From Piscicola geometra (Eukaryota > Annelida > Clitellata > Hirudinida > Piscicolidae), in contig OX030967.1 in the NCBI GenBank assembly GCA_943735955.1, positions 6,026,759-6,090,758 of the forward strand: a DNA stretch of 64,000 bases, in the 5' to 3' direction. The translations under genes were made by a program, and so were the position numbers. Below, one piece after another: positions 32,901 to 48,200 of this stretch. Each line of letters begins with the position of its first letter. Within the stretch, counting starts at the first letter, position 1. The notes beneath the pieces are model-generated. The model was not told the DNA's origin. It ran no database searches and saw nothing but the letters and a program-made list of their open reading frames with translations.

Positions 32901-35900
32901 TCAACCCTCACCTCAACCCTCACCTCAACCCTCACCTCAAACCTCACCTCAAACCTCACCTCAACCCTCACCTCAAACTTCACTTCAACCCTCACCTCAA
33001 CCCTCACCTCAACCCTCACCTCAACTCTCACCTCAACCCTCATCTCAACCCTCACTTCAACTCTCACCTCAACCCTCACCTCAACCCTCATCTCAACCCT
33101 CACCTCAACCCTCACCTCAACCCTCACCTCAACCCTCACTTCAACTCTCACCTCAACCCTCATCTCAACCCTCACTTCAACTCTCACCTCAACCCTCCCC
33201 TCAACCCTCACCTCAACCCTCACCTCAACTCTCACCTCAACCTTCACCTCAACCCTCCCCTCAACTCTCACCTCAACCGTCACCTCAACCCTCACTTCAA
33301 CTCTCACCTCAACCCTCACCTCAACCCTCATCTCAACCCTCACCTCAACCCTCACCTCAACACTCACCTCAAACCTCACTTCAACCCTCCCCTCAACCCT
33401 CACCTCAACCCTCATCTCAACCCTCACCTCAACCTTCACCTCAACCCTCCCCTCAACTCTCACCTCAACCCTCACCTCAACCCTCACTTCAACTCTCACC
33501 TCAACCCTCACCTCAACCCTCATCTCAACCCTCACCTCAACCCTCACCTCAACCCTCACCTCAAACCTCACCTCAAACCTCACCTCAACCCTCACTTCAA
33601 CTCTCACCTCAACCCTCACCTCAACCCTCACCTCAACCCTCACTTCAACTTTCACCTCAACCCTCATCTCAACCCTCACTTCAACTCTCACCTCAACCCT
33701 CACCTCAACCCTCATCTCAACCCTCACCTCAACCCTCACCTCAACCCTCACCTCAAACCTCACCTCAACCCTCACCTCAACCCTCACCTCAACCCTCACC
33801 TCAAACCTTACCTCAAACCTCACTTCAACCCTCACCTCAAACCTCACCTCAACCCTCACCTCAACCCTCACTTCAACTCTCACCTCAACCCTCATCTCAA
33901 CCCTCACTTCAACTCTCACTTCAACCCTCACCTCAACCCTCACCTCAAACCTCACCTCAACCCTCACCTCAACCCTCACCTCAACCCTCACCTCAAACCT
34001 CACCTCAAACCTCACCTCAAACCTCACTTCAACCCTCACCTCAAACCTCACCTCAACCCTCACCTCAACCCTCACTTCAACTCTCACCTCAACCCTCATC
34101 TCAACCCTCACTTCAACTCTCACCTCAACCCTCATCTCAACCCTCATCTCAACCCTCACCTCAACCCTCACCTCAACCCTCACCTCAACCCTCACCTCAA
34201 ACCTCACCTCAACCCGTCTTTAAATGGCACTTTAGTCGAACTATAACACTAGCCTCAACTTTTCTATGTATTTCAATGCATACTGGATTTTGTGCCACCA
34301 AAAATAAAAAGATACACAGACACACAAGCAGGCATACACAGACACACAAGCAGACATACACAGGCCGACAAGCAGACATACTCAGACACACAAGCAGACA
34401 TACTCAGACATACAAACAGACATACTCAGAAATTTATCCATTTTACATCCTTATTCCAAAGTTAGACAACCCTCTAATCTCAAAAAACTTATTTCTTTTT
34501 TTCATTACCACTCCCTCCATCCCTTCCACCTCCTCATCTTTTCCATCACCACTCCCTCCATCCCTTCCACCTCCTCATCTTTTTCATTACCACTCCCTCC
34601 ATCCCTTCCACCTCCTCATCTTTTTTATCACCACTCCCTCCATCCCTTCCACCTCCTCATCTTTTCCATCACCACTCCCTCCATCCCTTCCACCTCCTCA
34701 TCTTTTTTATCACCACTCCCTCCATCCCTTCCACCTCCTCATCTTTTTTATCACCACTCCCTCCATCCCTTCCACCTCCTCATCTTTTCCATCACCACTC
34801 CCTCCATCCCTTCCACCTCCTCATCTTTTCCATCACCACTCTCTCCATCCCTTCCACCTCCTCATCTTTTCCATCACCACTCCCTCCATCCCTTCCACCT
34901 CCTCAACTTTTTCATTACCACTCCCTCCATCCCTTCCACCTCCTCATCTTTTCCATCACCACTCTCCCCATCACTTCCACCTCCTCATCTTTTCCATCAC
35001 CACTTCCTCCATCCCTTCCACCTCCTCATCTTTTCCACTCTTACAACATATTTTTTTCATAGAAAACTCGTCTTCCTTGTCCATCATCTTCAGCAACAAA
35101 TGCTCATCCTTTCGCGAAGATTCAAAAGTGCCAACAAATCCATTTAACTAGCGCTTGATAACTCGTCAGTATTCATTACGGAAACGAAAAGAAGAAAAAT
35201 AAGACTTAGATTTAAAAGAAAAAAATTAAGAACCGTAATTCAAATAATTACGCCTCTGAAAGCATTTTAAGACGTTAAATTTGCAGCAATTTGAATTTTA
35301 AAACTCAAAGTGGAATAATGTTTCATTCAAGATGCCAAAAAAGTATTTTTTTTCTACTGGAAACAAAAGTTTTGTGGCAAGAAGACGTTTTGAAGGGTTT
35401 GTTGGAAGCCTGATTGAAGCGAAAGAAATGCGGGTGGCCGGGTGCTGTTCGTGAGGAGAGCTGGGCGTTGTCCCGATGCTCAGACGTCTGTTTCGCCGTC
35501 AAGAGGCTTTTGATTAAATTTGTTTCTTCATTTTCCTGCATTTTTATATTTTTCTTAACCTGTTTATAACTTTAAATTGTGAAAAAGTTTTTTTTTCTTT
35601 TTCTGTTCTTTTTCTTTTTACAGATTAAAAATAGGTGTTGAGTGGCGTCAACTCTAGAAGCCTTCAGACCACTCTTCATGCCTTTCCCACTCACACTCAT
35701 GTAATTGCCTCTTTACCTTTCACCTAATAACCACTTTTCCACTTCTCCACTTCTCTACTTCTCTTCTTTATTCTTATTCACTTTTCTGTTACTTTTTTGT
35801 TACTTATCTGTTACTTTTTTGTTACTTTTCTGTTATTTTTTGTTACTTTTCTGTTACTTTCCTGTTACTTTTTTGTTACTTTTTCTTTTTTTTTCAATTT

Positions 35901-38900
35901 CCTCTCCATCTCGTTCCGCCACCTTCTGCCTTTCCATCTTTCCTTCTCCAAACTAACACTCAAAAATTCAAACCCACCCACTCCCCCATCCATCCACCAC
36001 ACCCACCCCCTCACCCATCCATCCACCACACCCACCCCCTCACCCATCCATCCACCACACCCACCCCCTCCCTCATCCATCTACCACACCCACCCCCTCA
36101 CCCATCCATTCACCACTACCACTCCCTCACCCATCCAACCACCACACCCACCCCCTTACCCATCCATCCACCACACCCACCCCCTTACCCATCCATCCAC
36201 CACACCCACCCCCTCACCCACCACACACGTCACCAGTCGACAGTGACGCAAGAGATGGGCGTGCGGGTGACGAGCTACAAGACACACCGCTTCACCAAAC
36301 GCTTCATGGTCTCTCCCTTCAACGACGGCAAGACGATGGTCTGCGAGGTGAGCGTGCCAGGCTTTGCTGCCCTCAACACCAGCGCTCTCATCTCCGCCTC
36401 GTGTGAGTCTCTCCCTCTTGGGGTTTGGCTGATGGAATGGCCTGAGTTTTGATGATCTTTCTCGTTTTTTCCGGTGGTTTTATTGTGTTAGTGGGTGGAA
36501 TGGTGGGTGCATGGTGGAAAGAAGAACATGGATGATGAATGGTGGGATAAATGGTGGATAAATGGTGGGATGGTGGGTGTGATGGTGGGTGTGATGGTTG
36601 GGGGATAGTTGGTGGGATGGTAGGGGGATGGTAGGGGGGGTGGTGGGTAAGATGGTAGGGGGGATGGTGGGTGAGATGGTGGGGGGGATGGTGGGTGGGA
36701 TGGAAGGGGGAATGGTGGGTGGGATTGTGGGTGGGATGGTGGGTGGTATGGTGGGTGTGATGTTTAGTGGGATGGTGGGTGGGATGGTTAGTGGGATGAT
36801 GGGTGGGATGGAAGGGGGGATGGTGGGTGGGATGATAGGAGGGATGGTGGGTGGGATGGTGGGGAGGGATGGTGGGTGGGATGGTGGGGAGGGATGGTGG
36901 GGAGGGATGGTGTATACAGAAAGCGTTTCAATGAACACAAATAAAAGTGCAATATAGGGCAAATCGAGAGCAGTGAATACAGAGCAGCAAAAGAGAATAA
37001 ACTAAACCTCCAGCACAATGAAACACAAATGAACACAAAAAAACAAATTTGAATAAATTAAAAATCTCTTTAAAGGCGTCTAAGCAATAGTTTTCAGACC
37101 AAAACAAAGTCGATTTGTGATTAGAACATTGTCGATTGAGCTTGAGCACTGAAACAATTCTTCAGTAGTTTCATCGTTTTTTTCTTTATAAATTTGATAA
37201 GAAAATTCAAATTTATCGTCCAGGAAAGGGCAAAAGCGATAGAAAAGTTTGCAAAGCCAATATTTTGCATTAAAGTGTTTGGTCCGTCCGAGAATCCTTT
37301 GGAGTGGGCTTGTTTGAACGGACTAACAAGTCGTTTTAAATCATTTATATCATTAAAATTAGATTTTTTATTTAAATAATTTAAATAGTCTTCAATGTTT
37401 ATTTGACATTTAAATAATTTAAATATTTATAAATTTTTATTGGACATTTAAATAATTTAAATATTTATAAATTTTTATTGGACATTTAAATGATTTAAAT
37501 ATTCATCAATGTTTATTGGACATTTAAATAGTTTAAATATTCATCAATGTTTATTGGACATTTGTTTCACAATGTCTTGAAACTCTTCGTCGTTGTATTT
37601 AATTTATTTTAAAAATGACTTAAAGATTAATATAGAGTAGTGAGGGTGCTGATGATGATGGTGAAGGCAGAAAAGTTGCTGAAACTACTTCACTCTCTGG
37701 TATCTTTTGTTTTCAAAGTTTTAAGAAAAAATGTGAAAGTGATTTCACGCTAGCTTCAATGTCATCCATTGCACGGTAATTTTGAGTATTTGAACAAATG
37801 ATTTGGAAGCGGTTTGTGAATTGTAAATTGATCAACTACTCAAGTTTACTTTATATTAATGCTTCACCGTCTATTTGAGGGTAATTGAGAATAATTAGGG
37901 AAGTTACAAGAATTTTTAATGATTTTCTTGACGCGCAATTTGCTTAAAGGACGTTTTAAAAAATCGAGTTAAAAATTTTCGCATAATCGAAAAAGTGACC
38001 GAAATGTTGAGAAGAAGCTAATTATTTTAGTCGCAAAGGAGTCAGCAAAGCGTGAAATTTAAGTCATAATTTCAAATTTCCCTCTTCTAGTTTTGAAAAG
38101 TTTGAAATATTGCTTTTTAAACCGCTTGACGCGTTGCTGGCTGTCCCATTTGCACACCTCTCTCCTTTCTTTCCCTCATCATCGTTGATCTCTTCAGCAA
38201 TATTAATTCAACTTTTTCCTCTTGATCATTCACCCCCACACCCTCATGCCCCCACACCCTCATGCCCCTCCCACCCTCATGCCCCTCTCACCCTCATGCC
38301 CCTCTCACCCTCATGCCCCTCTCACCCTCATGCCCCTCTCACCCTCATGCCCCTCTCACCCTCATGCCCCTCTCACCCTCATGCCCCTCTCACCCTCATG
38401 CCTCTCTCACCCTCATGCCCCTCTCACCCTCATGCCCCTCTCACCCTCATGCCCCTCTCACCCTCATGCCTCTCTCACCTCTTCCTCCAACTTACCACCA
38501 CACTTCTGTTTTCATTTCAACGTTTACATCAAACCTAAGACAGTTTTTCTTGTACAAAAAACTATAATGAAAAAATATAAAATGCTGAAAGGCACTTTAT
38601 TTTCAACAAAATAGAAAAAAATATAAGAAAACAAAACTTGGAAGCAATCATTACTGAGAATGAGAACTTGTTGCTGAGAGCGCACATATTGAAATAAATG
38701 CCGCAATTCCAAAAGGCGTCGGCAAGCTTTCCTTCAGAAGCTCCTTCCTCCATCACTCTTCCCTCCATCACCCCTTCCCTTCATCACCCTTCCCTCCATC
38801 ACCCTTTCCTCCATCACCCTTTCCCTCCACCCCCCTCTTTCATTCTAAACTTCTCGCTTTTTTTTTCTAGCACCACTAGCATCATCCTCATCAGCATCAT

Positions 38901-39063
38901 CATTATCATCATCACCATCATTATCATCCTCATCATCACCATCATCATCATCATCCTCATCAGCATCACCATCATCATCATCACCATCATCATAACAGAT
39001 GGAGCGATCATCTTCTGCAATAACTTCGTTGCATTCGTTGGACAGCTGAATGTCTCATTGAGG

Positions 39064-39141
<78 letters not shown>

Positions 39142-42100
39142 CGATGATGATGATGACGCTAATGATGATGATGATGCTAAAGATGGTGGTAATGATGATG
39201 ATGATAATAAAATAGATATAAAAATAGGGAAAAAAAAGTATTTAAAAATGGATGATCGTAAATCACATTCACACGTTTGCTGCCTTCCTTCCCTTCTAAT
39301 CATCTCATTTTCCTCAAAACCATTTTTTCCCATTTTTATTTTTTATTTTATTTTAAAATCCTTTTAATGAAACTCTTTTCCAAATTCATCAAAAACTCTT
39401 TCCATCACGAAAAATCTTTTCTTTTCGAACACGTTCGAGTTTTTCTGAGAATTCCTTCCAAAAGTCTCGACCAATCTTTTATTTTCCCGCCATTTGTCTT
39501 CTCCCTGATTGGACGCGCCCGCATAAATGATGATGTTTTCAATAGAAATAAAATATTTAATTTTTAATAATAATAAATTAAACAATATTCAATTTTATAA
39601 ATAAAGATAAAATATTTTATTTATTTATAATAATAAAATCTTTAATATTATCTATAATTTCTTTTTTATGTATCGATTCGACAAAACAAAACACGTGGTA
39701 GTGAGCAGCACAGCGATCTCGATGGAAGCAAAAGAAGCAACAGTCGATCACACGACCACCAATTCCACTCAGCTTCCAAAACTCAGCTTCCAAAACTCTG
39801 TGCTTTCGTCGATTTGTGCAGCTGCAAATTTCTAATTCATGTTTATACACTGCAAAGTTCTAAACAATGAATAAAAGCATTGAAAAAAGCACAACAAATA
39901 AAAAAAATAAAAATAAAAATTAACGAAACAAAATGAAATCTTGGCGATTAGACATACCTGACCAAAATAGAAAAAGACTCGTGGGATTTTTTCCTTTTAA
40001 AGTGCCTATAAATACGGAAGGAGCAAAATAATGTTGAAAAATTGAATGAAAACTTGTAGAAGAAATTGGCAAAATCAAGAAAAATCTTCAGAATATTAAG
40101 CTTGATATTCGTGAATTAAAGAAATTAAAAAGTCAATAATAATTTTTTTAAACAAATAAACAATATTACAATTTAATTTTTTTTAAACAAATAAAATACA
40201 TTAAAAATTCAATTTTTATGAAAAGCAAATAAAAAACATTGAAAATTCAATTTGGAAAAAAATTGCAAAAAAGAATTGAATTTGAATACCTAAAGGTGTA
40301 TTAGCTGGGCGATGAGGCGAGTCCGTGGAAGTGTACAAGTAGTAGTAGTAATAATAATAATAATATTAATAAACAACTATAGTAAAAATAATAAATATAT
40401 TAATAATAATTAGGAGGTGAAATGGATAAAAATAATTGCGAAAAAATAATTTAAATATGAATTTACAATAGTTTTAACAAATGTCATGCAGAAAAAGTAA
40501 AAAATAGAGAAAATATTTGAGGAGTTAATAAAGGAGTAAAAGTGGAAAAGATTAGGAGGAGTCGTTAGGCAGATGTATTAGCCGGTGGTTAGTCGATGTC
40601 GTTTTATTTTGTTTTTGTTTTTTTGTTGTCGTTTTGTTTTTTTTTCTGTCGTTTTGTTTTTTTTGCTGTCGTTTTTTTTGTTTTTGTTTTTTTTTGCTGT
40701 CGCTTTGTTTTAGTTTTGTTGTCGTTTTGTTTCTATTTTTGTTTTTCTATCGTTTTGTTTTTGGTGTTTTTCTCGTTTGTTTTGTTTTTTGAAAGTGTTT
40801 TGGTGTTGTTCTTGTTTTTTAGTTGATGTTGTTGTTTTTTTCACTGTTGTTGTCATTTTTGTTTTTGTTACAGCAAAAATGTACAAAAGTGGAATGTTGC
40901 TTCTGGAAGAAGTCAAAGATTGATCAGGAGGTTCCAATGCAAGGTAGGAAGGCACGCCATTTATCAAAGCGCACAACATCAACAACACATAAAAAACCAT
41001 CTATAACGACAACAACACTAAATCAGCTTTAAAAAAATAACAACCACAACAACAAAAACCACAACAAAAACATCCACTACAACCACAATAACTACAACAA
41101 CAACAACATGCACAACAACAACATCCACAACAACAACAAGCACAACAACAACAAGCACAAGAACAACATCCACAAGAACAACACAAAGGTCAGGCATATA
41201 GCATTCCGAATCAATACACGGAGGCATAAAGCCCTCACAATCCGACGCTTAATCCAATCATGCAACCTCTCTAACACGACATCGCTTCATCCCATTTATT
41301 AATAATAATAAATAAATAAATATATATATATATAATAATAATAATAATTATTATTATTATTATTATCAATGATTTTATATATTGTTCGTTTTTCAACACC
41401 ATGAATTGTAATTAGATTATTATCTAAACTGTAATAATCTATTTTACATAATTAACGGTTACTTCCATTGAAGACGTACCCACTTGTTTGTACACTCAGT
41501 TAGTTGTGCACTTGCGCGTGTGTATTCATGGCGTACACTCGGGTATTTATGGCGTACACTCGGGTATTCATGGCGTACACTCGGGTATTCATGGCGTACA
41601 CTCGGGTATTTATGGCGTACACTCGGGTATTCATGGCGTACACTCGGGTATTCATGGCGTACACTCGGGTATTTATGGCGTACACTCGGGTATTCATGGC
41701 GTACACTCGGGTATTTATGGCGTACACTCGGGTATTCATGGCGTACACTCGGGTATTCATGGCGTACACTCGAGTATTCATGGCGTACACTCGGGTATTC
41801 ATGGCGTACACTCGGGTATTCATGGCGTACACTCGGGTATTTATGGCGTACACTCGAGGGAGCAATCTTGTGCCGGTATTCCAGAGGATGCTGCGGTATT
41901 TCAACGGCATCTTCCAAGAAGAGAAGGAGCTATGAATAGGATATGTCATTTTTGGGATCATCATCATCCTCATCAGCGTCATCAGCGTCATCATCATCAT
42001 CACTCAAATATCTTATCTTCAACATAAACAGAGCAATATGAATAATGTAATGCATTAGCATTTCTCTATTCTAATGATGATGATGATGGGGATGATAATG

Positions 42101-42160
42101 ATAATGATGATGATGGGGATGATGATGGTGATGATGATGATGATGATGATGGGGATGATA

Positions 42161-42202
<42 letters not shown>

Positions 42203-42241
42203 GTGAGGGTTGATGATGATGATGATGATGATGGTGAGGGT

Positions 42242-42288
<47 letters not shown>

Positions 42289-45200
42289 GTGGAGTCCAGA
42301 ACGCACTGTTAGTCACGGTTGCCCTTCGGAGTTAGCTACTACTTGAGGAGGCCATAAAAACAATATCAACAAAAACAACAACAATAACAATAATTGAAAT
42401 AATAATAATGATTAAAATTTTTATTATTATTTTATTAAGGAAAAAGAAATATTAAATAGCTAAAAGTTAATTCGAGGAAGTAAAGTGAAAAGGAATAAAA
42501 GAAAATGGCGCATGGGTGGTGCTGGAGGGAGGAGTGAGTTGGAAGGAGGAGTGAGTTGGAGGGAGGAGTGAGTTGGAGGGAGGAGTGAGTTGGAGGGAGG
42601 AGTGAGTTGGAGGGAGGAGTGAGTTGGAGGGAGGAGTGAGTTGGAAGGCGGAGTGAGTTGGAGGGAGGAGTGAGTTGGAGGGAAGAGTGAGTTGGAGGGA
42701 AGAGTGAGTTGGAGGGAGGAGTGAGTTGGAGGGAGGAGTGAGTTGGAGGGAGGAGTGAGTTGGAGGGAGGAGTGAGTTGGAGGGAGGAGTGAGTTGGAGG
42801 GAAGAGTGAGTTGGAGGGAAGAGTGAGTTGGAGGGAGGAGTGAGTTGGAGGGAGGAGTGAGTTGGAGGGAGGAGTGAGTTGGAGGGAGGAGTGATTTGGA
42901 GGGAGGAGTGAGTTGGAGGGAGCAGTGAGTTGGAGGGAGGAGTGAGTTGGAGGGAGCAGTGAGTTGGAAGGAGGAGTGAGTTGGAGGGAAGAGTGAGTTG
43001 GAGGGAGGAGTGAGTTGGAGGGAGGAGTGAGTTAGAAGGAGGAGTGAGTTGGAAGGAGGAGTGAGTTGGAGGGAGGAGTGAGTTGGAAGGAGGAGTGAGT
43101 TGGAAGGAGGAGTTAGTTGAAGGGAAGAGTGAGTTGGAGGGAGGAGTGAGTTGGAAGGAGGAGTGAGTTGGAGGGAGGAGTGAGTTAGAAGGAGGAGTGA
43201 GTTGAAGGGAAGAGTGAGTTGGAGGGAGGAGTGAGTTGGAGGGAGGAGTGAGTTGGAGGGAGGAGTGAGTTGGAGGGAGGAGTGAGTTGAAAGGAGGAGT
43301 GAGTTGGAGGGAAGAGTGAGTTGGAGGGAAGAGTGAGTTGGAAGGAGGAGTGAGTTGGAGGGAGGAGTGAGTTGGAAGGAAGAGTGAGTTGGAGGGAGGA
43401 GTGAGTTGGAGGAAGGAGTGAGTTGGAGGGAGGAGTGAGTTGGAAGGAGGAGTGAGTTGGAGGGAGGAGTGAGTTGGAAGGAGGAGTTAGTTGGAGGGAA
43501 GAGTGAGTTGGAGGGAGGAGTGAGTTGGAGGGAGGAGTGAGTTGGAGAAAGGAGTGAGTTGGAGGGAAGAGTGAGTTGGGTGTTTGGATGAAGTGTGGGT
43601 GGATGGAATGGGAGACTGGGGTGGGAGGATCGGTAGAAAAAGAAAGGAGAAAAGGATCATCATCATCATCATGGTATTAGGAAGGATGTGTGTCTAAATA
43701 GATAAGAAAGATGGTCATTTTGAAGATGAAGGATGTATGGAGAGAAGATGGATGGATGGACGGATGAATGGATGGATGGATGAGTGAGAGAACAGATGGA
43801 TGAGTGGACGCGATGATGAAGTGGAAGAGTAATTGAGTGAATAGGTAGATGTGATGATGTGTTGAAAGCTTGAGTAGTTATTTGTCATTGTGACGTGTCT
43901 TGATGGAGTGGTGGTGGAATGGTGGTGGTGTGGTGGTGGAGTGGTGGTGGTATGGTGGTGGTATGGCGGAAGAGGACTAGTGGTGTGATGATGATGGTGG
44001 TGATGTAGAAGTAATGATGATGGTGGTTATTTAGAAGTGATGATGATGGTGGCGATGGTTTAGAAGTGATGATGATGGCGATGGTAGTGTAGAAGTGATG
44101 ATGATGGCGATGGTAGTGTAGAAGTGATGATGATGGTGGTGATGTAGAAGTGATGATGATGATGGCGTTGGGTAGTGTAGAAGTAATGATGATGATGGCG
44201 ATGGTAGTGTAGAAGTGATGATGATGGTGGTGATGTAGAAGTGATGATGATGGTGGTGATGTAGAAGTGATGATGATGGTGGTGATGTAGAAGTGATGAT
44301 GATGGTGGGGATGGTTTAGAAGTGATGATGATGATGGCGATGGGGGTGTAGAAGTGATGATGATGATGGCGATGGTGGTGTGATAACTGGATGATGATGT
44401 TGCGAGAGAATGCAAAGCATATTACTCGAATGATTAATCTCTGCTTTCCCGAATACTTTTCACAACGTTCCCTCGGAATAAGATGAGACAATCGTAATTA
44501 CACCGCATGATTCCGTGATGGCTTTACGCTTCAACATTTTTTTAAAGAAGAAAAAACGTAAAAGTAAAGTTTTCAAAATCTCGTAACTAGACATTTAGGG
44601 CGGGACAAAAGTTTCCGTACTTTACATTTCTCTTGCTGTTCCTTCCACACAAATCTGTCTACTTCTTTCCTTTCCCACTTTCACCCACCCATCTTTTTAC
44701 TGCCCTTTTTCCAATCACCAATCCTTTCCAAATTCTTAGTCCCCTTAAATCCTTCCTCCAATCACCCACCCATCCCTCCAATCACCCACCCCCTCCAATC
44801 ACCCACCCATCCCTACAATCGCCCACCCCCTCCAATCACCCATCCACCCCCTCCAATCACCCATCCACCCCCTCCAATCACCCAGTCTCTCTCCAATCAC
44901 CCACTTCTTCCAATCACCCACCCCCTCCAATCACCCACCCCCTCCAATCACCCACCCCCTCCAATCACCCACCCCCTCCAATTAGCCACCCCCTCCAATC
45001 ACCCACCCCCTCCAATCACCCACCCACCCCCTCCAATCACCCACCCTCCAATCACCCACCCCTCCAATCACCCACCCCCTCCAATTAGCCACCCCCTCCA
45101 ATCACCCACCTCCTCCAACCACCCACCCCCTCCAATCACCCACCCACCCCTCCAATCACCCACCCACTCCAATCACCCACCCTCCAATCACCCACCCCCT

Positions 45201-48200
45201 CCAATTAGCCACCCCCTCCAATCACCCACCTCCTCCAATCACCCACCCACTCCAATCACCCAGTCCCCATTCAATCACCCACCCCCTCCAATCACCCATC
45301 CACCCCCTCCAATCATCCACCCCCTCCAATCACCCAGTCCCCATTCAATCACCCACCCCCTCCAATCACCCACCCCCTCCAATCACCCAGTCCCCATTCA
45401 ATCACCCACCTCCTCCAATCACCCACCCCCTCCAATCACCCAGTCCCCATTCAATCACCCACCCCCTCCAATCACCCACCCCCTCCAATCACCCACCCCC
45501 TCCAATCACCCACCCCCTCCAATCACCCACCCCCTCCAATCACCCACCCACCCCCTCCAATCACCCACCCATCCCCTCCAATCACCCACCCACCCCCTCC
45601 AATCACCCACCCACCCCCTCCAATCACCCACCCACCCCCTCCAATCATCCACCCACCCCCTCCAATCACCCACCCACCCCTCCAATCACCCACCCCCTCC
45701 AATCACCCACCTCCTCCAATCACCCACCCCCTCCAATCACCCAGTCCCCATTCAATCACCCACCCCCTCCAATCATCCACCCACCCCCTCCAATCACCCA
45801 CCCACCCCCTCCAATCACCCACCAACCCCTCCAATCACCCACCCACCTCCTCCAATCACCCACCCATCCCCTCCAATCACCCACCCCCTCCAATCACCCA
45901 CCCACCCCCTCCAATCACCCACCCACCCCCTCCAATCATCCACCCACCCCCTCCAATCACCCACCCACCCCTCCAATCACCCACCCCCTCCAATCATCCA
46001 CCTCCTCCAATCACCCACCCACCCCCTCCAATCACCCACCCCCTCCAATCACCCACCCCCTCCAATCACCCACCTCCTCCAATCACCCACCCACCCCCTC
46101 CAATCACCCACCAACCCCTCCAATCACCCACCCACCCCCTCCAATCATCCACCCACCCCCTCCAATCACCCACCAACCCCTCCAATCACCCACCCCCTCC
46201 AATCATCCACCCACCTCCTCCAATCACCCACCCACCCCTCCAATCACCCACCTCCTCCAATCACCCACCCCCTCCAATCACCCACCCCCTCCAATCACCC
46301 ACCCACCCCCTCCAATCACCCACCCACCCCCTCCAATCACCCACCTCCTCCAATCACCCACCCACCCCCTCCAATCACCCACCAACCCCTCCAATCACCC
46401 ACCCACCCCCTCCAATCATCCACCCACCCCCTCCAATCACCCACCAACCCCTCCAATCACCCACCCCCTCCAATCATCCACCCACCTCCTCCAATCACCC
46501 ACCCACCCCTCCAATCACCCACCTCCTCCAATCACCCACCCCCTCCAATCACCCACCCCCTCCAATCACCCACCCTCCAATCACCCACCCTCCAATCACC
46601 CACCTCCTCCAATCACCCACCCACCCCCTCCAATCACCCACCCTCCAATCACCCACCCCCTCCAATCATCCACCCACCCCCTCCAATCACCCACCCCCTC
46701 CAATCACCCACCTCCTCCAATCACCCACCCACTCCAATCACCCAGTCCCCATTCAATCACCCACCCCCTCCAATCATCCACCCACCTCCTCCAATCACCC
46801 ACCCACCCCTCCAATCACCCACCTCCTCCAATCACCCACCCCCTCCAATCACCCACCTCCTCCAATCATCCACCCACCCCCTCCAATCACCCACCCTCCA
46901 ATCACCCACCCCCTCCAATCACCCACCCCCTCCAATCACCCACCCTCCAATCACCCACCTCCTCCAATCACCCACCCACCCCCTCCAATCACCCACCCTC
47001 CAATCACCCACCCCCTCCAATCATCCACCCACCCCTCCAATCACCCATCCACCCCTCCAATCACCCACCCCTCCAATCACCCACCCCTCCAATCACCCAC
47101 CCTCCAATCACCCACCCTCCAATCACCCACCCTCCAATCACCCACCCTCCAATCACCCACCCTCCAATCACCCACCCTCCAATCACCCACCCTCCAATCA
47201 CCCACCCTCCAATCACCCACCCACCCTCCAATCACCCACCCCCTCCAATCATCCACCCACCCCTCCAATCACCCATCCACCCCTCCAATCACCCACCCCC
47301 TCCAATCACCCACCCCCTCCAATCACCCACCCATCCCCTCCAATCATCCACCCCCTCCAATCACCCAGTCCCCATTCAATCACCCACCCCCTCCAATCAC
47401 CCACCCCCTCCAATCACCCAGTCCCCATTCAATCACCCACCTCCTCCAATCACCCACCCCCTCCAATCACCCAGTCCCCATTCAATCACCCACCCCCTCC
47501 AATCACCCACCCCCTCCAATCACCCACCCCCTCCAATCACCCACCCCCTCCAATCACCCACCCCCCTCCAATCACCCACCCACCCCCTCCAATCACCCAC
47601 CCATCCCCTCCAATCACCCACCCACCCCCTCCAATCACCCACCCACCCCCTCCAATCACCCACCCACCCCCTCCAATCATCCACCCACCCCCTCCAATCA
47701 CCCACCCACCCCTCCAATCACCCACCCCCTCCAATCACCCACCTCCTCCAATCACCCACCCCCTCCAATCACCCAGTCCCCATTCAATCACCCACCCCCT
47801 CCAATCATCCACCCACCCCCTCCAATCACCCACCCACCCCCTCCAATCACCCACCAACCCCTCCAATCACCCACCCACCTCCTCCAATCACCCACCCATC
47901 CCCTCCAATCACCCACCCCCTCCAATCACCCACCCACCCCCTCCAATCACCCACCCACCCCCTCCAATCATCCACCCACCCCCTCCAATCACCCACCCAC
48001 CCCTCCAATCACCCACCCCCTCCAATCATCCACCTCCTCCAATCACCCACCCACCCCCTCCAATCACCCACCCCCTCCAATCACCCACCCCCTCCAATCA
48101 CCCACCTCCTCCAATCACCCACCCACCCCCTCCAATCACCCACCAACCCCTCCAATCACCCACCCACCCCCTCCAATCATCCACCCACCCCCTCCAATCA

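Noticed and set aside
31899..34246. Open frames of 744-774 codons on both strands
   Set aside because: Translation of a 12-bp satellite whose period is a multiple of three. No domain or codon bias separates strands or frames.
44590..44625. GGGCGGGACAAAAGTTTCCG reminiscent of a Tc1/mariner terminus
   Set aside because: No matching inverted copy or transposase frame was found nearby.
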